A stretch of 64,000 nucleotides of DNA from contig CAVZTR010000002.1 in NCBI GenBank assembly GCA_963778225.1, positions 62,001 through 126,000 on the forward strand. The letters run 5' to 3'. Of this stretch, positions 1-7,561 are shown one piece after another (the first letter of the stretch is position 1; every line of letters starts with the position of its first letter). The notes below the pieces were generated by a model. It did not search any database. It was not told where the DNA came from and saw only the letters and a program-made list of their open reading frames with translations. Position numbers and translations under genes: made by a program. Source of the stretch: JAGVSR01 sp963778225. GTDB taxonomy: Bacteria; Pseudomonadota; Alphaproteobacteria; Rhizobiales; Hyphomicrobiaceae.

Positions 1-1
1 C

Positions 2-697
2 GGGTTGCGCGAAGTTTCCGACAACATCGCGCATGATCTGAAAACGCCGCTCAGCCGGTTGCGGAACCGTGCGGAAGCAACCCTGCGCGATGGTGGCGAT
101 TGCGATGCTTACCGCGCCGGTCTGGAGCGGATCATCGAGGAGGCGGACGAACTCATCAAGACCTTCAATGCGATGCTGCTGGTTGCCCGTCTGGAAGCTG
201 GGGCGTTGGAAGGTTCGACGGAAGCGTTCGACCTAGGCAGCCTCGTGCGGGATGTGGCCGAGTTCTATGAGCCGGTCTCGGATGAGCAGGGCCTCGAACT
301 CACGGTCGATGTGGGAGATGGGCCCGAAATCGTCGCCAATCGGCATCTCGTCAGCCAAGCGGTTGCAAATCTCATCGACAACGCGATCAAGTACGGGCGT
401 CCGGATGCGGCTGGTGGGCCTGGAAAGATCAGCGTCTCGCTGCGGCCACTGAACCACGACGTCGAAATCATTGTGGCCGATCGCGGTCCCGGCATCAGCG
501 CCGACGACCGGGAGCGGGCGCTCAAGCGGTTCGTCCGATTGGAGGCGAGCCGTACAAAGCCGGGCACTGGTCTCGGCCTCAGTCTCGTGTCAGCGGTTGC
601 GCGCCTGCACCATGGCACGGTACGTCTCGAAGACAACGCGCCGGGTCTGCGGGCAGTGCTCGTTCTGCCGCTCGCGCGCCAGGGGACCAGCGCATAA
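2..697 (+). CDS. Sensor histidine kinase, C-terminal part (cut by window start)
   Basis: The N-terminus lies outside the window; the open frame enters at base 2. The visible part is a classical kinase core. The H-box is HDLKTPL around residue 12, followed by the dimerisation helices, the N-box NLIDNAIKYG near residue 120, the G1 box DRGPGIS and the G2 box GTGLGLSL. It would autophosphorylate on the H-box histidine and pass phosphate to a response regulator that should lie upstream. The gene ends 31 bases before glnE on the same strand, an order seen in other Rhizobiales, so cotranscription is likely. The signal sensed cannot be told because the sensor domain is missing. Confidence 0.93.
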   Translation, partial: GLREVSDNIAHDLKTPLSRLRNRAEATLRDGGDCDAYRAGLERIIEEADELIKTFNAMLLVARLEAGALEGSTEAFDLGSLVRDVAEFYEPVSDEQGLELTVDVGDGPEIVANRHLVSQAVANLIDNAIKYGRPDAAGGPGKISVSLRPLNHDVEIIVADRGPGISADDRERALKRFVRLEASRTKPGTGLGLSLVSAVARLHHGTVRLEDNAPGLRAVLVLPLARQGTSA

Positions 698-728
698 AGA
701 CGCCGGCCCCGGAGCAGAGGGAGACGTC

Positions 729-3691
729 GTGCAGGCAGCCGGTACACAGCGCCAGGCTTTGGCGGAACGCATTTGCACAAGCGCATGGGTTCACGCGCCC
801 CTCGATAATGAACAGGGCCTTGGGCGCGCCGACGTCTTATCCTTATGTGAAGAAATCAAGCCGGATCACGCACTCTCCGCATTGGCGAGTATGATGGCGG
901 ACCCGCGGCTCGCGGAATTCTTCGCTGGCGTGTTTGCAGGGTCTCCTTATCTCAAAGCACTGATCCGGCGGGACCCCTCTCGGCTGCAGCGCATTCTTGC
1001 GGCTGACCCGGTCCAGCATTTCGCGCATCTGACGCAGCGGCTCTATTCGGACATGGCGGCGGCGTCCGACATGGCGACTGCAATGCGTCTCGTGCGCGTT
1101 TACAAAACGGAAGTCGCGCTGCTCGCCGGACTTGCCGATCTCGGGCACGTGTGGCCTGTCATGATGGTCACTGAGACGCTGACAAAGTGCGCAGACGCCG
1201 CCACCCGGACATCCGTCGATTTTCTGTTTCGCACGGCTGCCGCCCGCGGCGACATCGAGGTCGATCGGTCGTGCGCGGGATCGGATACCGGTTACATCGT
1301 GCTTGGCATGGGCAAGTATGGGGCCGGCGAACTCAACTATTCCAGCGATATCGATCTCATCGTCTTCTACGATCTTTCTCGTGCGCGGCTGAAAGCGGGG
1401 ATCGAGCCGTCGCCGTTTTTTGTTCGCATTACGCGTGATCTCGTGCGGCTTTTGGACGAGCGGACGGCGGACGGCTATGTCTTCCGAACCGACTTACGGT
1501 TGCGGCCGGATGCAGGGGCGACGCAGGTGGCGCTCTCCACCGAAGCGGCCATGATCTACTACGAGAGCTTTGGGCAAAACTGGGAGCGCGCCGCGCTCAT
1601 CAAAGCGCGTCCGGTCGCCGGAGACATCGAGGCGGGTGAGCAGCTCTTGGCTGAACTTGCCCCGTTTATCTGGCGGCGCTACCTCGACTACGCAGCCATC
1701 GCCGACATTCACGCGATGAAACGGCAGATCCACGCTTTTCGCGGGTTTGGTAGCATCGGCGTCGCCGGCCATAACGTGAAGCTCGGGCCGGGCGGCATTC
1801 GCGAGATCGAGTTTTTTGCGCAGACGCAGCAGTTGATCGCCGGCGGGCGGCAGAAGGATTTGCGTGTGCGCCGCACGCTCGACGCGCTCCTGTGCCTCGA
1901 AGAGCGATCATGGATTCGCCCTGAGGTGCGTGCTGATCTGACGGAGGCCTATCTCGAGCTGCGGCGCATCGAGCATCGCGTGCAGATGGTCGCCGATGAG
2001 CAGACACACGAGATTCCCACCGACGATGCGGCACTGGCGCAATTTGCCCGCTTTGCAGGCTTTTCATCGATCGAAGATTTTGCGGGCAGCTATACGGGGA
2101 CGCTCGCGGGTGTGCAGACGCACTATCAGGAACTGTTCGAAAACGCACCCGAACTGACCGGAGACGGCGCCAACATGGTCTTCGCGGGCGAACGCGATGA
2201 TCCGGAGACCATTGCGCACCTGAAGAAGCTCGGCTTTTCACAAGCTTCGGAAGTGCTGGCAACGGTGCGGGGCTGGCATCACGGTCGCTATCCGGCCGTT
2301 CGGTCGGCACGCGCACGCGAACTTCTAACGGAAGTCCAGGTCTCCCTCGTCACCGCCCTGGCCGAGACCGCAGACCCTGACCGTGCGTTCGCCGGTTTCG
2401 ACCGCTTTCTGTCGGCATTGCCCGGAAGCGTGCAGCTGTTTTCGCTTCTGCGCGCCAATCCCGGTTTGTTGCGACTCGTCGCGGACATCATGGGCACGGC
2501 GCCGCGACTTTCGCGGGTGCTCGCAAAACGGCCGCGGCTGTTGGATGCGGTTATCGATCCACGAGCGATGGCTGTGCTGCCTTCGGCGGCGGAGATCGAT
2601 GCTGCCATTACTGCGGAAGTGGCGAATGCGACTGATCAGCAAGACATTCTCGATCGCACCCGCGTCGTCGGCAGCGAACAGTCGTTTCTGATCGGTGTGC
2701 GCATCCTCTCAGGCAGTATCAATGCCAATCAAGCGGGTGGAGCCTATGCGCTGCTCGCCGATCGATTGATCGCGGCGCTGCATGCGGTCGTCAAAGCTGA
2801 TCTCGTGCGGTCGCACGGTTATGTCGCCGGCGGTGGTGCAGCCGTCATTGCCATGGGCAAGCTTGGCGGATGCGAAATGACAGCGTCGTCGGATCTCGAT
2901 CTCATCGTGGTCTATGATTTTGATCCGGCCGTCAGTCAGTCAGACGGTGAGCGGCCGCTCGCGCCGGGACAGTACTATGCGCGCTTTACACAGCGGCTCG
3001 TCACAGCGCTCACCGCGCCCACGGCGGAAGGCACGCTGTATGACGTCGATCTTCGATTGAGGCCTTCGGGCCAGAAGGGGCCTGTCGCAACCCAGTTGTC
3101 GGGCTTCGTCGATTATCAGGTCAAGGAGGCGTGGACGTGGGAGCATCTCGCTTTGACGCGGGCGAGGGTCGTTAGCGGAGCGCCCGAGCTGCGCGCGCGC
3201 GTGGAGGGGGCAATCCGTGAGACGCTGGTGCATCCGCGCGATCGGGCGAAAGTGGCGGCGGACGTGCGGGAGATGCGGACCCGCATCGCCGCTGAGAAAG
3301 GGCACCGACTAACATCTGGAATTTGAAGCAGGTGCGGGGCGGGCTCGTAGACCTCGAGTTTATCGCTCAGTATCTGCAACTAGTGCATGCGGCTGAGCAC
3401 CCGCACGTTCTGGACCAGAACACATGCGTCGCGTTCCAGAAGCTTGGTGCCGCCGGGTGTCTCGATCCAGGGGAAGCAGAGGCGCTGATCGGCGGCACGC
3501 GGCTGATCCACGATCTGACCCAAGTGCTCAGGCTTTGTCAGGACGGAATCTTCGATCCTGCAGCGGCGCCAAAGGGGCTGAAGGAACTGGCAGCGCGGGC
3601 GGGCGACAGCCCCTCGTTCGAGGCGTTGGAATTGAAACTTAAAGATATTCTGGCCGCAAACCATGCCCGGTTCGATCGGCTCGTCGTGTAA
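729..3691 (+). CDS. glnE: Bifunctional glutamine synthetase adenylyltransferase/deadenylase GlnE, frameshifted near 3300-3325
   Basis: GlnE adenylylates and deadenylylates glutamine synthetase in response to PII, controlling ammonium assimilation. Both nucleotidyltransferase domains are visible: GMGKYGAGELNYSSDIDLI in the N-terminal half and AMGKLGGCEMTASSDLDLI in the C-terminal half. The GTG at 729 is preferred because an AGAGGGAG ribosome site lies just upstream; the longer upstream frame overlaps the kinase gene. The main frame stops at 3326, right after the conserved stretch AAEKG. The family's next block (NIWNLKQVRGGLVDLEF) follows immediately in another frame and runs to 3691. Removing one G from the GGG run near 3309 and one T near 3320 restores one protein of about 986 residues. 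Sequencing error is the likeliest cause; a real lesion is possible. Confidence 0.92.
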
Positions 3692-3795
3692 ATCGCAGAA
3701 AATCTGCTCCGAACGCGACGGAAACGAGCAAGCCACGCCGTTGAACCCTCTGAATGCGGGGCGCTGGGTCCCGTGATCAGCCGGTGGAGGACGGT

Positions 3796-4495
3796 ATGGG
3801 TAGGACGGCAGGCATTCTATTGACGGGGCTTTTGGCGATAAGCGGGGCGGCGGGCGCGCTGGCTGCTGTGGGTGATCAGGACAGTAAAGCGGCCGCCAAG
3901 GCCGCGGCGCCTGAGCGTGGCTGCTGGCGGTTTGAAGCGGTTCGACGCGGACCGGGATCAGGCTGTAACCGTCGACGAGTTTTTGAAGCGCCGGGTGGAG
4001 GCGTTCACGAAGCGCGACAAGAACAGCGACGGTACTTTGGACGCGCTGGAACTCGGCGCGGCGCCACTCGGGTTTCGTCAGCAGAGGCAAGAGCGCCGAC
4101 TGGAGCGCCTGCTCGTCAGTCTCGATACCAACGCCGATAACAAGCTCACCAAACAGGAATTCGAGGCTCAGCCTGCAAGCCAGGCCGAGGGTGGCGATCG
4201 CCGCGGCACACAACGATCGGCGGAAAGGCAGAAGCTGCTTTTCACTTTTTACGATCGCAATGGCGATGGCGTGGTGGAGAAGGCCGAGTATGAGGCCAGC
4301 CGGAACGAAGAAATTGCATATGCCAAGCGCAAGCGCCTGCACGCGCTCGATCGCGATGGTGACGGCAAGGTGACGTTGGAGGAGTATACGGCCGATGCGC
4401 GCTTCCGCTTCCTGCGCCTCGATCTCGATCGAGATGGACGTATTACCGCGGCCGACTTGCCACCCCTCGAACGGCAAAGATGGTCGCAGCGCTGA
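3796..4495 (+). CDS. Secreted EF-hand calcium-binding protein, one frameshift
   Basis: An ATG at 3796 preceded by GGTGGAGG starts a signal peptide (residues 1-24, ending ALAA). The frame then breaks between about 3915 and 3945, and the rest of the protein continues in the next frame to 4495. That part carries four EF-hand type loops with Asp and Asn at the liganding positions: DADRDQAVTVDEF, DKNSDGTLDALE, DTNADNKLTKQEF and, further on, DRNGDGVVEKAEY plus DRDGDGKVTLEEY and DLDRDGRITAADL. It is probably a periplasmic calcium-binding protein. It sits about 100 bases upstream of an ECF sigma gene, a recurrent arrangement in related genomes. Whether the frameshift is real is unknown. Confidence 0.8.
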
Positions 4496-4598
4496 CTCGA
4501 AGCCTGCGGCATGCAAGGGTGAGGCTGGCGTTCGTGGCCTGAAGAGTGCAACACTTGCGCAATCTTCATGGGCCGGCGGGCGAAAGCCGGAGTTTCGA

Positions 4599-5222
4599 GT
4601 GGCAGCAGGTGACGCGACGCCGGGCAGTAAGCCTGGTACCGGACGGCGAGGCGCGGATCGGGAGGATGAAGCCCTCCTGGTGCGCGTCGCGGCACATGAT
4701 CCGGCTGCGTTTCGGTTGCTCGTAGACCGTCACATGCCTGGGCTGATCCTGCTCGCGCGGCGCTTGTTGCGAGACGAAGCGGAGGCGGAGGATGTGGCTC
4801 AGGAGGCGTTGCTTCGCCTGTGGCGGCAGGGGCAGGGCCTGGAGGTCGGTCCCGCCGGAGTGGGGCCGTGGCTGAAGCGGGTCGTATCGAACCTTGCTAT
4901 CGACAAGCTGCGCGTGCGCGGCCGCTTCGACGTCACCGATGAGCCACCGGAGCAGCCGCAGGCGCCCGACCAGCTCCGCGGCCTGGAGCAGCGGGAATTG
5001 GCTGATCGGGTAGAGGAGGCGCTGCGCCAGCTTCCGGATCGGCAGCGGTTGGCCTTGACGATGTTTCACTACGAAGGGCTCAGCATGCAAGAGGTGGGCG
5101 GTATGATGGGGGTCTCGGCGGAAGCAATCGAATCGCTGCTGGCCCGGGCCCGAAGGACGTTGAAGGTGGCGCTCGCGGCCGAATGGAGAGCGTTGCGCAC
5201 TGATCCCGGCGACGGACCTTGA
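4599..5222 (+). CDS. ECF-type RNA polymerase sigma factor (sigma-70 family)
   Basis: The protein has about 207 residues if started at GTG 4599. Region 2 is clear (LLVDRHMPGLILLARRLL followed by DEAEAEDVAQEALLRLWRQ), and so is region 4, a helix-turn-helix (LPDRQRLALTMFHYEGLSM followed by EVGGMMGVSAEAIES). There is no sigma region 3, as expected for ECF factors. The start is uncertain because no strong ribosome site is visible. It is followed at 46 bases by a membrane-anchored protein and then a CpxP/Spy-like protein, and preceded by the EF-hand gene. This suggests an envelope or metal stress regulon controlled by sigma and anti-sigma proteins. The target promoter cannot be deduced here. Confidence 0.88.
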   Translation: MAAGDATPGSKPGTGRRGADREDEALLVRVAAHDPAAFRLLVDRHMPGLILLARRLLRDEAEAEDVAQEALLRLWRQGQGLEVGPAGVGPWLKRVVSNLAIDKLRVRGRFDVTDEPPEQPQAPDQLRGLEQRELADRVEEALRQLPDRQRLALTMFHYEGLSMQEVGGMMGVSAEAIESLLARARRTLKVALAAEWRALRTDPGDGP

Positions 5223-5268
5223 GCATTGATAGGCGACGGGCGGAACGGCAAAGGCAAGGACACGGCGG

Positions 5269-5814
5269 ATGACAAAGGCAGATCAGTTGCGGCGGCTCGA
5301 AGCGGTTCTGAGTGCCTATGGCGCGGACCGGGCGCGGTGGCCTGCTGCCCATCGCGCTGAGCTTGAGGCATTTATCGCTGGTGATGCGGACGCCGCGGCG
5401 ATGGTGGCTGAGGAAGCGTCTTTTGATCGATTGCTGGGTGTTGCACCGGACATTGTGACTTTGGCGACAGCGCAGGGCGCCAAGGATCGACTGCTCGCAC
5501 GCTTCGAAGCCGAGACGGGTGGGCGGCCGGCGTCGATGCCGGGGCCGTCCGCGACTGTGGTGCCGTTTGCCCCGCGCGCAGCAAAACCGGTAGCACCTGC
5601 TCAGGCGCGTACGCTCTGGCGAGAGGTGTCGGTTATGGCGGCGGCGCTGCTGATCGGCTTTTTTACGGTGTCACAGGGTTTGCTGGAGGGGACTGGGCTA
5701 GACCTGTCGCCCTTGAGTTCGGTTGCTTCGCTGTCTGCTAGCGAGGCCGACGACGTGAGTTCGATTGCGCTGGGGACCACGGAAGCTGACGTGTCGGAGG
5801 AGGATCTGCTTTGA
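5269..5814 (+). CDS. Single-pass membrane protein, putative anti-sigma factor
   Basis: This 181-residue protein has an acidic, helical N-terminal part of about 115 residues, one transmembrane segment near residues 122-143 (VSVMAAALLIGFFTVSQGLL) and a short acidic C-terminal tail. It has no zinc-binding His/Cys motif of the ZAS type. It follows an ECF sigma gene and overlaps the start of the next gene by four bases, so translational coupling is likely. A cytoplasmic N-terminus that binds sigma and a periplasmic tail is the usual anti-sigma topology. The anti-sigma role is inferred from context and architecture only; no family signature was recognised. Confidence 0.6.
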   Translation: MTKADQLRRLEAVLSAYGADRARWPAAHRAELEAFIAGDADAAAMVAEEASFDRLLGVAPDIVTLATAQGAKDRLLARFEAETGGRPASMPGPSATVVPFAPRAAKPVAPAQARTLWREVSVMAAALLIGFFTVSQGLLEGTGLDLSPLSSVASLSASEADDVSSIALGTTEADVSEEDLL

Positions 5815-6368
5815 GCGATACCTCCACGACGCCTCCGACTGCGAGCGCAGCGTCCGCCGGATGGCGCTGGCTGCTGATTGGGTCGCTGGCGCTGAACCTT
5901 CTTTTCATAGGAGGGCTTGGCGCGCTCTGGTTTAAGGGGCCGCCGGGACCCGGACATTGGGGGCCTTCGCAGACGGCTTTTGGCATCATGAGGTTTTCAC
6001 GCGATTTGCCGCCGGAGCGTCGCGATGCTGTGCGCCAGCATCTCAAGGAGGCGCGGCAGGTTCTCAAGGATTTGAAGGCGGAGTTACGCGTCGCCCGGCT
6101 GAAAGCGGCGGAGGTGCTTGCTTCTCCATCCTATACGCCGGAGCAGTTGAAAGCTGCTTTGGACGCTATTGCTTCGGGCGAAAACCGCATGCGCGATGTG
6201 GGCAGTGCGGCACTGTTGAAGTCGATCGGGGAACTCACTCCTGAGGAGCGGCAGAAGCTTGCCGAAGCGTGGACGCGGCGGCTCGAGAAGCAGCAGCGGC
6301 GGAAGGGCAAGTCCGACAAGGACAGCGCGTCCGATGACACATCGGAGAGCAAGCCGGGCCCTCCATAA
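5811..6368 (+). CDS. Periplasmic heavy-metal sensor/resistance protein, CpxP/Spy-like
   Basis: A TTG start overlaps the upstream stop codon. One transmembrane or signal anchor lies at residues 18-42. After it comes a helical, charged domain with FSRDLPPERRDAVRQHLKE, typical of the metal-resistance (CnrX/ZraP/Spy) superfamily, and a second repeat-like segment near residues 145-165 (LTPEERQKLAEAW). The tail is rich in Lys, Asp and Ser. Family members bind metals or chaperone envelope proteins and often feed signals to sigma/anti-sigma pairs, as in CnrYXH. Position in the sigma module supports a sensing role; the inducer is unknown. Confidence 0.75.
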   Translation: MSDTSTTPPTASAASAGWRWLLIGSLALNLLFIGGLGALWFKGPPGPGHWGPSQTAFGIMRFSRDLPPERRDAVRQHLKEARQVLKDLKAELRVARLKAAEVLASPSYTPEQLKAALDAIASGENRMRDVGSAALLKSIGELTPEERQKLAEAWTRRLEKQQRRKGKSDKDSASDDTSESKPGPP

Positions 6369-6378
6369 GGCTTTAGTT

Positions 6379-7419
6379 CTATGGTGCGGTGAAGAAGTCC
6401 GCTTGGTTCGGTCGATCGAAGAAGGTCGTGACCTGCCAGCTTTCATGATCGTCGATTTCTATGAGGCTGGAGCCCTGCTGTTCCAGGAGCACGCGCGCGA
6501 TGCACACCGGCAGCGGGGCCTGGCCGACGTCGGCTCGCGGTAGCGCCTTGTCGACGGTAATCGACAGCGAAACAGTCTCCGCGTCTTCTCGCACTTCGAT
6601 GACGATGGAGCCACCCCGACGCGCCCGGTCCATCGCTTCAGCGAGTAGATTGACGAGGATTTGCCGCATCGGGCGTGCTTCACCAAGAATACTGCAATTG
6701 GACGAGGCGGGGCCAATCAGCTTGAGGCCGCGGGTTGCCGTTTCAGGCGCGTGGAACTCAGTGGCATCGCGAACGAGATCATCCAGGTGAAGGGTGCGGA
6801 CCGGCTCGGCGCCATCTGTTTTAGCAAGCGATGACGTCAGGGCGAGCGTGTCTTCAGTACATTTCAGAAGTGTGCGGCCGCACTCCCGGATGTGGCGCGT
6901 GTAGTCACGGTAGCGGTCATGTCCGAGGGGGCCGAAGAGTTCGGCGCTCATCAGGTCGGAGAAGCCGATGACGGCATTGAGGGGCGTTCTCAGTTCGTGA
7001 CTCATGCGGGCGGTCAGTTCGGCCCACAGGTGACCGCGCATTTCGGCTTCGCGACGGGCGCGGCGGGCCGTATCGGCGATTTCTACAAGGCGCTGCGACT
7101 GGCGTTCCAGATCGATGGTCCGGGTATCGCCGGCAGACGAGACATCATCTGCTACGGATGGGATTTGAGAGCGGGTAAGCGCAAGCACCACGAGTGCCAA
7201 GCCTGTGACGGTCAAAAAGAGGGGCAGTGGCGGGCTCGATGGGCCCATAACTGCGCCCGCGATCGCCATCAGGTGCAGGCCGGCGGCGATCTGCAACCAG
7301 AGATCCGATGCAAACTGCTCTTTCAGTCGAGTGTCCTTCAGCCACGTGGCCAGCCCGGTTTGCGTAGCCTGCGCAGGCGCAGACTCGTCCCCTGGACAGG
7401 CGGACTCAATCCGCGCCAT
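6379..7419 (-). CDS. Membrane-bound sensor histidine kinase
   Basis: This is a 346-residue protein. Two hydrophobic helices around residues 40-85 (LQIAAGLHLMAIAGAVMG and PLFLTVTGLALVVLAL) are followed by a helical linker. The H-box is MSHELRTPLNAVIGFSDL. The C-terminal ATPase half is weak: an N-box-like segment (ILVNLLAEAMDRA) is present, but no convincing G1/G2 glycine boxes are seen. It may therefore be an impaired or atypical kinase, or a phosphotransferase similar to ChpT or LovK-like proteins. No response regulator gene is adjacent. It converges with the CpxP-like gene, only 10 bases separating the two stops. Confidence 0.82.
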   Translation of the reverse strand: MARIESACPGDESAPAQATQTGLATWLKDTRLKEQFASDLWLQIAAGLHLMAIAGAVMGPSSPPLPLFLTVTGLALVVLALTRSQIPSVADDVSSAGDTRTIDLERQSQRLVEIADTARRARREAEMRGHLWAELTARMSHELRTPLNAVIGFSDLMSAELFGPLGHDRYRDYTRHIRECGRTLLKCTEDTLALTSSLAKTDGAEPVRTLHLDDLVRDATEFHAPETATRGLKLIGPASSNCSILGEARPMRQILVNLLAEAMDRARRGGSIVIEVREDAETVSLSITVDKALPRADVGQAPLPVCIARVLLEQQGSSLIEIDDHESWQVTTFFDRPNQADFFTAP

Positions 7420-7561
7420 CCCATCCCCCTCGCCATATTGTCGTCAGTTCTGCCCAGTGCTTCGGCCGCTACTCAGACCGATTCGCCATGTCAGAATCAC
7501 TGATTCGCGACTCACGTGTCGAGGGAGAATAAATGGGGTCAAGCACTTGGATTCGTTATGT

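Noticed and set aside
3380..4516. 378-codon minus-strand frame opposite the glnE end and EF-hand gene
   Set aside because: It lacks domain similarity and a start signal. The plus-strand genes have clear family motifs even where frameshifted.
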